From assembly GCA_964415295.1 (NCBI GenBank), contig CAYPYN010000006.1, forward strand, positions 1-64,000: a DNA stretch of 64,000 nucleotides, in the 5' to 3' direction. A model generated the notes under the pieces. The model was not told the DNA's origin. It did not search any database and was given only the letters and a program-made list of their open reading frames with translations. Origin of the DNA: SB21 sp964415295 (lineage in GTDB: Bacteria > CLD3 > SB21). Below, piece after piece: positions 25,345 through 33,243 of this stretch (position 1 is the stretch's first letter; every line of letters starts with the position of its first letter). Both the position numbers and the translations under genes were made by a program.

Positions 25345-25943
25345 AAGGAGGCGTAACGAAGAGCGTTTTTGATCAATTCCTGCAAGGTCGGCTCTGTTCC
25401 CTGGACATCCTGGAGCGCTTTGACGATGGCTTTCTCGGCAACGGATTTATGATAGCCCAGCGAAACCAACGCCATCAAGGCCTCGTCGGCCTTTTGTGAG
25501 GATGGGGTATATCCGGAAGGAACATCCGGTGAAATCCCTGCTTTGCCGACCTTGTCTTTTAATTCTACCACGATGCGCTGCGCCGTTTTCTTTCCAATAC
25601 CGGGTACGGCCGTGAGCATATTCAGATTTTCGTGAGCAATGGCAGATCGCAGATCTTTGGTGGCGATACTGGATAATATGCCTAACGCGGACTTGGGGCC
25701 AATACCGGAGACTGAGATCAGCAAAAGGAACATTTCTTTTTCTTCGGGCGTGGCGAATCCGAATAATTGCAGAATATCTTCCCGCACGTGAAGGTAGGTC
25801 AAGAGTTTCGTCACCGCGCCCTTCTCTCCGATCCGGTCGTAACTGCTGATCGGGACGAGGATCTCGTGTCCGATGCCGTTGACGTCAATCACAATACGCG
25901 TTGGTGTTTTCTCCGATACGATGCCCTGAATGTATGCGATCAT
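25341..25943 (-). CDS. ruvA: Holliday junction branch migration protein RuvA
   Basis: A 200-residue protein of normal RuvA length. It binds Holliday junctions as a tetramer and loads the RuvB helicase. Residues 1-62 form the OB fold (MIAYIQGIVSEKTPTRIVIDVNGIGHEI). Two helix-hairpin-helix motifs follow (SGIGPKSALGILS, PGIGKKTAQRIVVEL), and the C-terminal RuvB-contacting domain reads ALVSLGYHKSVAEKAI. ruvB and ruvC are not adjacent; the next gene is the CAP-domain protein. Confidence 0.96.
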   Translation of the reverse strand: MIAYIQGIVSEKTPTRIVIDVNGIGHEILVPISSYDRIGEKGAVTKLLTYLHVREDILQLFGFATPEEKEMFLLLISVSGIGPKSALGILSSIATKDLRSAIAHENLNMLTAVPGIGKKTAQRIVVELKDKVGKAGISPDVPSGYTPSSQKADEALMALVSLGYHKSVAEKAIVKALQDVQGTEPTLQELIKNALRYASL

Positions 25944-26023
25944 TTTTTTGCACCCATAGTGGTTTCAGTTTCTGTCTAATCTAAAAACACCTGCCGCATC
26001 ATTCAAGTATATTTCACGGCCGG

Positions 26024-26734
26024 CTACAAATATCCTAATTTGGCCAGGCTGGTGAAACGAGAGCCTGCAACGATGATATGATCGCGAACGGGGATCCCAA
26101 TGATCTTGCCGGCCTGACGCAGCTGTTCCGTGATCGCGATGTCTTCCGAACTCGGTTCAGAGTTGCCGCTGGGATGATTGTGCAGAAGAATGATTCCTGC
26201 GGCCCGGTCGTCGATGGCGGCTTTGAAGACCTCACGCGGGTGAACCAAACTGGCATTCAATGTTCCTTCCGAGATCGTAACATCCCGAATGATCCGGTTG
26301 GCGCTATTAAGCAATACTACTTTGAATATCTCCTTTTTCAAATCCCTGAGGAGCGGAATAAAATGGGCCGCCACATCTTCGGGGGATTTGATCCTCGCTT
26401 TTTTTTCGGGACGGTGTGCCTGAATGCGGCGAAGAAGCTCAAAGGCGGCAATGAGCTTGAGCGACTTGACTTTGCCGATGCCCTTGAATCTTCGGAGTTC
26501 CAGAAAGTTGCTTTTGGCCAATTCTGCGATATCGCCGAATTCGGTAATGAGTGTCTTAGCCAGATCGACGGCCGTGATTTTCTTAGTGCCGGAGTTGATC
26601 AGTATGGCAAGCAACTCGGCATCGGTCAGAGCGGACGCTCCGCGCTGTTCCAGTTTTTCCCTGGGACGTTCTTCTTGGATCCATTCTTTGATCGCGTATT
26701 CGGAAGTCTCGCGGACTTTCTTTTGGACAGCCAT
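26024..26734 (-). CDS. radC: RadC family JAB-domain protein
   Basis: A 236-residue protein. Residues ~20-105 hold the helix-hairpin-helix part typical of RadC (LTDAELLAILINSG, FKGIGKVKSLKL). Residues ~115-236 form the JAB1/MPN domain with a full metal motif: the Glu in REVFKAAI and HNHPSGNSEPSSED. Despite the old name, a DNA repair role is not supported in E. coli; the true activity is unsettled. The protein is intact. Confidence 0.93.
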   Translation of the reverse strand: MAVQKKVRETSEYAIKEWIQEERPREKLEQRGASALTDAELLAILINSGTKKITAVDLAKTLITEFGDIAELAKSNFLELRRFKGIGKVKSLKLIAAFELLRRIQAHRPEKKARIKSPEDVAAHFIPLLRDLKKEIFKVVLLNSANRIIRDVTISEGTLNASLVHPREVFKAAIDDRAAGIILLHNHPSGNSEPSSEDIAITEQLRQAGKIIGIPVRDHIIVAGSRFTSLAKLGYL

Positions 26735-26820
26735 GATATCAGAATTGTTGGGTGCTTCAAATGACGCCGAGGGCGTAGTGATTCATACGAAAAAGATTTG
26801 TCTTTACCGGCCTTATTTTA

Positions 26821-27612
26821 CTATACCTGGCTTGCGCCGCATTTTTCGCAGACGTCGGCATTCACCGGGATGGATGCGCCGCAGGTCCGGCACGGTTTGC
26901 TGTAGAGTTCGTCCACTCTCGACAGCGGCCTCAGTTCCGGTTCGAAACAATCTCGGTAAGCGACGGCCATGGTCAGAAAGATCAATGGCAGAGTGAATAT
27001 CACACCGATCAGGCATGCGAACAATCCCAGTATCGAAAGAATAGCCGCAACAAAAGCGAAGATCGTGTACATGATCCAGTCGCCCTTGGCGGCATTAAAA
27101 CTCTCTTTCATCGCGTCCATCGGCGAAAGATTTTTCCGGACGATCAGGGGAATGGTCATAAAAAATAGCCCCTGTACGATCAGAGCCGGTATGACGCACA
27201 TAAAAACGCCGGCAAATTCCAACAAACTTACGGCCAGACTGGCTACGAGAATATTCACGTAATACTCCGTGCCATTGAAAATATCTGACGGTGAAATATC
27301 TTCTCCGTTCATTTGTTTGAAAGCGGCGATGAATATGCCGCCCAGAAAAAAGGCCTCGACGAAAGAGCTGACAAACTGTGTGATGAGACCGAGCGTCACG
27401 GAGGCGGTGAAATTATCGATAAGCGATCGGATCAGCTGATCTTCCGCCACAGGGGGCTGCGTCTTGAGCGTAACGTATTCCATGATCACTTGTACGATGA
27501 TGACAGGGATTATATAAATGAAAGCGATAACGGCCCATGTCTGCCATTTAGCCGTAAGCATGGCCCATGCTTCACCGATCCATGGGCCGAACCGCACTCT
27601 GGTGTTTTCCAT
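26821..27612 (-). CDS. Multi-pass membrane protein with C-terminal zinc ribbon
   Basis: About 263 residues. Four to six hydrophobic helices (AVIAFIYIIPVIIVQVIM, ASLAVSLLEFAGVFMCVIPAL, FAFVAAILSILGLFACLIGV and others) are followed by a zinc ribbon at the C-terminus (CRTCG...CEKCG, ten residues between pairs). The helix pattern resembles DUF975-type or glycerophosphodiester-associated membrane domains, but I cannot name the family. GGAG lies ten bases before the ATG. A strong terminator ends 25 bases upstream, leaving little space for a promoter. Confidence 0.68.
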   Translation of the reverse strand: MENTRVRFGPWIGEAWAMLTAKWQTWAVIAFIYIIPVIIVQVIMEYVTLKTQPPVAEDQLIRSLIDNFTASVTLGLITQFVSSFVEAFFLGGIFIAAFKQMNGEDISPSDIFNGTEYYVNILVASLAVSLLEFAGVFMCVIPALIVQGLFFMTIPLIVRKNLSPMDAMKESFNAAKGDWIMYTIFAFVAAILSILGLFACLIGVIFTLPLIFLTMAVAYRDCFEPELRPLSRVDELYSKPCRTCGASIPVNADVCEKCGASQV

Positions 27613-27636
27613 TTTCGAAATTCTCCAATAAACATT

Positions 27637-27670
27637 AAAAAACCTCACGGGTCAGGCCCGTGAGGTTTTT
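27637..27670 (-). terminator. Terminator after the NhaD-type antiporter gene
   Basis: AAAACCTCACGGG (27639-27651) pairs with CCCGTGAGGTTTT (27657-27669), 13 base pairs and a five-base loop, followed on the minus strand by a T-run. Confidence 0.88.
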
Positions 27671-27690
27671 TACTTTCGATGAGAGTAATA

Positions 27691-29118
27691 TTATTTCACC
27701 GCCACAGTCTGTCCGTTGGGCAGGCAGGCCTTCAATTGTCCCGATGCACAGCAACCGTCTTTCTCTGTTTTCGTCTGTATGACCTGGGAATGTTCTTTTA
27801 CTTCGGTTCCACCCTTTGGCTCTTTATGCGGAGCGTGAGGATGCCAGCCGACGGTATACAACATGGCAAAAAAACCAATGATGTAGCCGACCGTTACATG
27901 CCAACCGTCTTTGATCCAGAATACGACGGATTTGGCTTTGGGGAACATATTGGTCAGAGCGACTCCGGCGGAGGAGCCAAACCATATCATTGAACCTCCG
28001 AAACCAACCGTGTAAGCAAGAACGCCCCAGTCGTAACCGCCTTGCTCCAGAGCTAATTTGGTCAGAGGAATATTATCAAATACTGCGGAAACGAAACCGA
28101 GTGAGAACGCTGTTTGCCATGACGCAGGCGGCAGAGCCTCCACGGGCATCATGGATGCGCACATAACGAGCGAAAGAAGGAATATGGCGCCTTTTAATGC
28201 ACCAGGCAACTCGTGCCATGCTGTTTTGCGAAAGGTAGCACCCAGAAGAATGGCGACCCAGACGCCCACAGCGGGAAAATCAAGAAGGAAATTGGTCGTG
28301 ATCGCACCGGCCAAAATCAATACGACGATCAATATCTTTCCCCAATCGATACTCACATTTTCTGTTTCGGTCTTGACGATCGGCTGTAATGCGTGCTGCT
28401 GCCGTGCGGCGATGAATCCAAATGCTAGGAACGACACGATGGATGCCACGAATGCATGGGTAACATCCAACGGATCTATACCGTCGATCCACATCATGGT
28501 AGTGGTCGTATCGCCGACCACGCTGCCCGCGCCACCAGCGTTGCTTGCAGCCACAATAGCGGCCAAAAATCCAATATGTACATTACCTTTGAATACGACC
28601 ATAGCAATCGTGCCGCCGATCATGGCCGCCGCAATATTGTCCAAAAACGACGAAAGAACCATGACCAGGAAAAGCAATACAGTGCCGCCCATCCACCCGT
28701 CAGGAAGCCATTTTGGAAGGAGATCGGGTACCTTTGACTCCTCAAAATGTTTCGCCAGCAAGGCAAATCCCAGCAGAAGCCCCAGCAGATTGGTCAGGAT
28801 TTCCCACTCGTGCTCAAGGTGGTGGATCAGGTTAAAGTTCGTAAAACCAAACTTAAAGATCAAAATGGCCGCCAGTCCACTCAACGCTACTTGTAGCACA
28901 TAGTGATGAAATAAGGCGACTCCGAGAAGTGTCAATGCAAAGAGAACGAATTCGAATGGTATGCCCAGAAACAACCATTGGCCCTTGTCCGATTGATGAA
29001 AAACGGGCTCCGTCGAAAAGAGCGTAAGAATTCCGAGGATGAGGAAAACAAAGATTCCAATCACCACGGGACGCGAGAAGATCTTATTCTTAGCGGGTGA
29101 TGTAGGTTCGTTACTCAT
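27691..29118 (-). CDS. NhaD-type sodium:proton antiporter (IT superfamily)
   Basis: A 475-residue polytopic membrane protein with about twelve hydrophobic segments. Signatures of the NhaD/ArsB ion-transporter superfamily are SSFLDNIAAAMIGG and SNAGGAGSVVGDTTTTMMWIDG, repeated in weaker form later as SAVFDNIPLTKLAL and WFGSSAGVALTNMFP. NhaD exchanges Na+ or Li+ for H+ at alkaline pH. The hydrophilic C-terminus has two cysteines (DGCCASG). AGGAG precedes the ATG. It follows a gamma-carbonic anhydrase gene after 32 bases, so the two are probably cotranscribed. Confidence 0.83.
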   Translation of the reverse strand: MSNEPTSPAKNKIFSRPVVIGIFVFLILGILTLFSTEPVFHQSDKGQWLFLGIPFEFVLFALTLLGVALFHHYVLQVALSGLAAILIFKFGFTNFNLIHHLEHEWEILTNLLGLLLGFALLAKHFEESKVPDLLPKWLPDGWMGGTVLLFLVMVLSSFLDNIAAAMIGGTIAMVVFKGNVHIGFLAAIVAASNAGGAGSVVGDTTTTMMWIDGIDPLDVTHAFVASIVSFLAFGFIAARQQHALQPIVKTETENVSIDWGKILIVVLILAGAITTNFLLDFPAVGVWVAILLGATFRKTAWHELPGALKGAIFLLSLVMCASMMPVEALPPASWQTAFSLGFVSAVFDNIPLTKLALEQGGYDWGVLAYTVGFGGSMIWFGSSAGVALTNMFPKAKSVVFWIKDGWHVTVGYIIGFFAMLYTVGWHPHAPHKEPKGGTEVKEHSQVIQTKTEKDGCCASGQLKACLPNGQTVAVK

Positions 29119-29150
29119 ACAAAACTCCTGTTTAGTGAATAGAAAGTTTA

Positions 29151-29702
29151 TTACAGAGACTCTTTGGGTCTATGAAATTTCGATTGCCGGTATTCCTTCG
29201 CAAAATCGCAATAGATCTCCCAATTACGCCGGATGGCGATGTGGGTGGATTCGTCGGATTGTTTTTTTACTTTGGCGGGAATGCCCATCACGATGGAGTT
29301 GGGCGGCACTACCTGGCCCTGCATGACGATAGCACCCGCGCCCACGATACAATTCTCTCCGATCTCTGCGCCATTGAGGATCGTGGCATGCATGCCGATG
29401 ATGCAGTTTTTCCGAACCGTGGCTCCGTGAATGATCGCGCTGTGTCCGACCGATACGTTGTCTTCGATGGTCGTGGGAAATCCAAAATCGACATGGATGA
29501 CCGCATTATCCTGTATATTACAGTTCTTTCCGATCGTGATGGGAGCCATATCAGAGCGCAGGACGGCGCCGAACCAGATTCCGCAGTTTTCGCCGATGGT
29601 CACATTACCGATAAGGGAAGCGGTGTTGGCAATAAAGACGCTGTCGTGAATCTCGGGTCTCTTGCAATCGGCTAAGCGAAACGTATTCAATTCGTATTCC
29701 AA
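29151..29702 (-). CDS. Gamma-carbonic anhydrase-like hexapeptide protein
   Basis: A 183-residue left-handed beta-helix protein with hexapeptide repeats (IGNVTIGENCGIWFGAVLRSD, ITIGKNCNIQDNAVIHV, VSVGHSAIIHGATV, CIVGAGAIV). The zinc-binding histidines expected for the gamma class are seen in AVIHVD and in VGHSAIIHG. The start is a TTG with GGAG seven bases upstream; no ATG near it fits the family N-terminus. Members hydrate CO2, although many YrdA/PaaY relatives show little activity. It pairs with the antiporter gene. Confidence 0.85.
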   Translation of the reverse strand: MEYELNTFRLADCKRPEIHDSVFIANTASLIGNVTIGENCGIWFGAVLRSDMAPITIGKNCNIQDNAVIHVDFGFPTTIEDNVSVGHSAIIHGATVRKNCIIGMHATILNGAEIGENCIVGAGAIVMQGQVVPPNSIVMGIPAKVKKQSDESTHIAIRRNWEIYCDFAKEYRQSKFHRPKESL

Positions 29703-29946
29703 ACCAAGTCTCCGGTCATTTGGTACGGCATGAGGCCAGAAATATTTTCAAAAGGCTGGATCCGCGATGAGAACAACATTTTTGAACCCGGTTAAATTGA
29801 ATAAAAATATTATAAAAGTCAATACGGCAATGAACAATTGTCAATACATGGCGGCATGGAACCAACCCTTTCTGACGATAATTATTGATTTTGAATGAGT
29901 GCCGGATTATATTGGCGGGCAATTTTTTATTGGACGGAGAATGCGA
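29703..29946. promoter_or_regulatory. Divergent intergenic region with a GTCAATAC direct repeat
   Basis: This 244-base AT-rich spacer lies between the divergent gamma-carbonic anhydrase and rsfS genes. It holds the direct repeat GTCAATAC at 29818-29825 and 29840-29847, exactly 22 bases apart (two helical turns), which could bind a regulator. I see no clear promoter pair and no gene. Confidence 0.35.
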
Positions 29947-30615
29947 GTGGCTGAAAAGAAAAAAACGTCTTCCAAGAAGACCGCTGCGGCAAAGACGAAG
30001 AAGAAAGCGGCGGCAAAACCAAAAAAAACAAAAACGTCTGTTTCTAAGAAGAAGACCGTAAAAAAGGCTCCTGTTAAGAAAAAGAGCGTGTTGGGCCTGA
30101 AGCGTTTGAAGGTAGCCAAACGCCGGCTGGTCGACATGACGGAAGATCTTTCCGGCGATGATATTGAAAATCTGACGAAAGAAGAGATCGAGAAAGAACT
30201 AAAAGCCTACGAAGAGACCAAACAGAAGCCCATCTCTGCGAAGCCGATGCCGTCGGATTCACCGGGACTGCAATTGGCCAAGCGGATCAGCCAGCTGATG
30301 TTTGAAAAGAAGGCCGAGCATGTGGTCCTCGCGGATCTTGAAGGATTGACCAGCGTGACGGATTTCTTCGTCATGTGTACGGCCACGTCGGATATGCATG
30401 CGCGCGCGATTTCGGATCATGTTCAGGATGAACTGGAAAAAGCCGGCGTACGCGTGCATCACAAGGAAGGCTATTCGTCTTTGCGGTGGGTGCTGCTGGA
30501 TTACGTGGATGTCATTGCGCACGTGTTTCAGAAAGACGCGCGGGAATTTTACGACCTCGAACGGCTTTGGGGCGACGCTAAGTTCATCGCAATGAAGGAC
30601 GAAGCGGTAAGATAA
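29947..30615 (+). CDS. rsfS: Ribosomal silencing factor RsfS with lysine-rich N-terminal tail
   Basis: About 222 residues, roughly twice the normal RsfS length. The first ~95 residues are a low-complexity Lys/Ala/Thr tail (runs such as KKTAAAKTKKKAAAKPKK) and a short acidic linker. The RsfS domain starts near LQLAKRISQLMFEKKAEHVV and has LTSVTDFFVMCTATSDMHARAI, EGYSSLRWVLLDYVDVIAHVF and FYDLERLWGDA. RsfS binds uL14 and blocks subunit joining in starvation. I chose the GTG at 29947 because GGAG lies seven bases before it; the ATG at 29941 is too close to that site. Confidence 0.88.
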   Translation: MAEKKKTSSKKTAAAKTKKKAAAKPKKTKTSVSKKKTVKKAPVKKKSVLGLKRLKVAKRRLVDMTEDLSGDDIENLTKEEIEKELKAYEETKQKPISAKPMPSDSPGLQLAKRISQLMFEKKAEHVVLADLEGLTSVTDFFVMCTATSDMHARAISDHVQDELEKAGVRVHHKEGYSSLRWVLLDYVDVIAHVFQKDAREFYDLERLWGDAKFIAMKDEAVR

Positions 30616-30618
30616 AGG

Positions 30619-30647
30619 TTGATATAATTATCTTGTTCTCATAAATT
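30619..30647 (+). promoter_or_regulatory. Promoter of tRNA-Val
   Basis: TTGATA (30619-30624), 17-base spacer, TAAATT (30642-30647). The expected start at about 30654 leaves a short leader before the tRNA at 30668. Confidence 0.55.
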
Positions 30648-30667
30648 ATCCCGTCATCAATTGACGC

Positions 30668-30742
30668 GGGCATTTAGCTCAGCTGGTTCAGAGCGTTCGC
30701 TTCACACGCGAGAGGTCACTGGTTCGAATCCAGTAATGCCCA
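30668..30742 (+). tRNA. tRNA-Val (anticodon CAC)
   Basis: A complete cloverleaf: acceptor GGGCATT with AATGCCC, D stem GCTC with GAGC, anticodon stem TTCGC with GCGAG around the loop TTCACAC (anticodon CAC, reading GUG), T arm ACTGG-TTCGAAT-CCAGT, discriminator A. The CCA end is not encoded. Confidence 0.95.
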
Positions 30743-30744
30743 CG

Positions 30745-30775
30745 AAAGCCTTTGGAGAAATCCGGGGCTTTTTTG
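30745..30775 (+). terminator. Terminator after tRNA-Val
   Basis: AAAGCC (30745-30750) pairs with GGCTTT (30766-30771) and a T-run follows, three bases after the tRNA. The stem is short. Confidence 0.6.
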
Positions 30776-30861
30776 TTATTCATCCGTGGGAATTTTGGCC
30801 GGCTTGTTTCCGTTAGACATACCTCAAGCTGTTTATCATTTCATCAAGAACCAGACGGTAC

Positions 30862-31914
30862 ATGAAAACACTTTCTTCGCAGGGTCACCCATTAAGTAGT
30901 GCGCTTTTTCAGTGGAATATCCTTGAACAGCCAAAGTCCCGTCTTGTATCCGACAAAAGATTCGAACAAAGTTTGAATGAGCATGGTCTTTTTCCTCTCA
31001 AACCTTCGATGCCGGAAATTCTCCAGATCAATCTGGGCAAAATGTGCAATCAGACGTGCGCCCATTGTCATGTCGATGCGGGTCCGGAGCGAAAAGAAAT
31101 CATGACCCGAGAGATCATGCACTATTGCCTTGATGTCATGAGAAGCACAACGACCATCAACGCCGTGGATCTGACGGGCGGCGCGCCGGAAATGAATCCG
31201 GATTTCCGCTGGTTTGTGGAGGAGATCTCAAAACTCCAAAAGAAGATCATGGTTCGGAGCAATCTGACCATCCTTGTTTCCAATTCGGAATTCAGAACAT
31301 ACCCAGACTTTTTTGTGGAACATAAATTAGCCGTGATCGCTTCATTACCCTGTTATACGATGGAAAATACGGACAGGCAGCGCGGCGACGGCGTTTTCAA
31401 AAAGTCCATTGAAACGCTGAGAACATTAAATCGATTGGGATACGGGCGGGAGGGAAGCGGACTTGAATTGAATCTGGTTTACAATCCCGGCGGGCCTACC
31501 ATACCTCCGCCGCAGGAAAAACTTGAAGCGGATTATAAGAGGATCCTTCTTGAGGAATTCGGTATTATATTCAACCGGCTTTTTACGATCACCAATATGC
31601 CGATCAGCCGGTTTCTGGACCACCTGCTGCAAACGGGAAGATACGAAATTTACATGGAAAAACTGATCCAGTCCTTCAACCCGACGGCCGTGCAACAGGT
31701 GATGTGCCGGAATACGATATCCGTCGGATGGGACGGACGGCTTTACGACTGCGATTTCAATCAAATGCTGGAATTATCGGTCGCCGAAGATTGTCCAAGC
31801 CACATCAAAGATTTTAATGCCGACACACTAAGCCGCCGCCGTATTGTCACAGGTCAGCACTGTTACGGATGCACGGCGGGTGCCGGATCGAGCTGCCAGG
31901 GCGCGTTGACCTGA
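30862..31914 (+). CDS. arsS: ArsS-like radical SAM protein (arsenosugar synthesis family)
   Basis: A 350-residue radical SAM enzyme with C62xxxC66xxC69 (KMCNQTCAHCHVDAGP). The family blocks are all there: VDLTGGAPEMNP, RSNLTIL, SLPCYTMENTD, RQRGDGVF, LVYNPGG, VMCRNTISVGWDGRLYDCDFNQMLEL, and the Cys-rich end HCYGCTAGAGSSCQG. ArsS joins the SAM-derived 5'-deoxyadenosyl group to methylated arsenic, an early arsenosugar step. No ArsM methyltransferase or purine phosphorylase is nearby, so arsenic may not be the substrate here. Two redox genes follow in the same operon. Confidence 0.88.
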   Translation: MKTLSSQGHPLSSALFQWNILEQPKSRLVSDKRFEQSLNEHGLFPLKPSMPEILQINLGKMCNQTCAHCHVDAGPERKEIMTREIMHYCLDVMRSTTTINAVDLTGGAPEMNPDFRWFVEEISKLQKKIMVRSNLTILVSNSEFRTYPDFFVEHKLAVIASLPCYTMENTDRQRGDGVFKKSIETLRTLNRLGYGREGSGLELNLVYNPGGPTIPPPQEKLEADYKRILLEEFGIIFNRLFTITNMPISRFLDHLLQTGRYEIYMEKLIQSFNPTAVQQVMCRNTISVGWDGRLYDCDFNQMLELSVAEDCPSHIKDFNADTLSRRRIVTGQHCYGCTAGAGSSCQGALT

Positions 31915-31941
31915 TCAAAACTATTCTATCCGTCGGAATTC

Positions 31942-33243
31942 ATGAATAAACATATTGTCATTATCGGCAACGGTATCTCCGGCATCACCTGCGCGCGTAC
32001 GATACGCAAGCTCAGCAACCACACCATAACGGTCATTTCCGCGGAATCCGATCATTTTTTTTCGCGAACGGCACTCATGTATATATACATGGGCCATATG
32101 AAATACGAGCATACCAAACCTTACGAGGACTGGTTCTGGGACAAGAACGGGATCAAGCGGCTGAGAAAATTTGTTGAACAAGTGGATACCTCCGGGCGGA
32201 TGCTCCATTTTTCAGACAAGACGTCGATGGCGTACGACACCCTCGTGATCGCCGCCGGTTCACGATCCAATAAGTTCGGGTGGCCCGGGCAGGATCTGCA
32301 GGGCGTACAGGGCCTATACAGCCTGCAGGACCTGGAATCGATGGAAACGAACACCAAAGATATCGGGCATGCCGTCATCGTCGGAGGAGGTCTGATCGGC
32401 GTGGAGATGGCGGAAATGCTTGCTTCCAGAAAAATACCGGTGACTTTCCTTGTGAGAGAAAAATATTTCTGGGATGTTGTGTTGCCCGAAGAGGAAGCTA
32501 AACTCATCGGCCGGCATCTCAGAGAACATCGTATTGATCTGAGACTGGAAACGGAACTGAGGGAGATCAACGGCGACGGGAACGGCCGTGTAAGAGCCGT
32601 AGTGACAAGCCGCGGTGAAGCGATCCCGTGCCAATTTGTCGGACTCGCCGTGGGCGTATCGCCTAACATTGAATTTCTACGAAATTCAAAGATCGAATGT
32701 GAGCGGGGCGTGCTGGTGAACGAATACTTTGAAACGAATATCCCCGACGTGTACGCGATCGGCGACTGCGTGCAGTTCCGTCAGGCACTGCCGGGCCGCC
32801 GCCCGAACGAGCAGGTTTGGTACACAGGACGCATGCACGGAGAAACGGCGGCTCATACGGTTTGCGGCGAAAAGCGATCATACCGGCCCGGACTCTGGTT
32901 CAACTCCGCCAAGTTCTTCGATATCGAATACCAGACGTACGGAGAAGTTGCGAACGTACCGCGGGACGGAGAAGGATCGTTTTACTGGGAACATCCAAGC
33001 GGAAAAATGTGTCTGCGCATCGCATACTCGCAAAGCGATTACTCGGTCAGAGGATTTAATGTATTGGGCATCAGGCTGCGTCACCAGGTATGCGACCGAT
33101 GGATATCTGAAAGAAGAACCCTGGATTACGTCATGCACCATTTGGCGGAAGCCCATTTTGATCCCGAGTTCACCCGAAGACACGAACGGACGATCATGGA
33201 ATCGTATCAAAACATCCACCGCATGGAGAGAGCGACGTCATGA
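31942..33243 (+). CDS. FAD/NAD(P)-dependent pyridine nucleotide-disulfide-type oxidoreductase
   Basis: A 433-residue flavoprotein. An N-terminal FAD site (IVIIGNGISGITCARTIR), a central NAD(P) site (AVIVGGGLIGVEMAEML) and the second FAD motif (VYAIGDCVQF) are present. Overall it resembles NirB/rubredoxin-reductase-type reductases. The redox-active CxxxxC of disulfide reductases is missing, so it likely passes electrons from NAD(P)H to an Fe-S partner. The last ~110 residues are a family-specific extension. It lies 27 bases after the ArsS-like gene and overlaps the next gene by four bases (ATGA). Confidence 0.85.
   Translation: MNKHIVIIGNGISGITCARTIRKLSNHTITVISAESDHFFSRTALMYIYMGHMKYEHTKPYEDWFWDKNGIKRLRKFVEQVDTSGRMLHFSDKTSMAYDTLVIAAGSRSNKFGWPGQDLQGVQGLYSLQDLESMETNTKDIGHAVIVGGGLIGVEMAEMLASRKIPVTFLVREKYFWDVVLPEEEAKLIGRHLREHRIDLRLETELREINGDGNGRVRAVVTSRGEAIPCQFVGLAVGVSPNIEFLRNSKIECERGVLVNEYFETNIPDVYAIGDCVQFRQALPGRRPNEQVWYTGRMHGETAAHTVCGEKRSYRPGLWFNSAKFFDIEYQTYGEVANVPRDGEGSFYWEHPSGKMCLRIAYSQSDYSVRGFNVLGIRLRHQVCDRWISERRTLDYVMHHLAEAHFDPEFTRRHERTIMESYQNIHRMERATS

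Noticed and set aside
29039..29675. Plus-strand frames opposite the gamma-carbonic anhydrase gene
   Set aside because: They mirror the hexapeptide repeat gene and show a repeat-induced open frame only.
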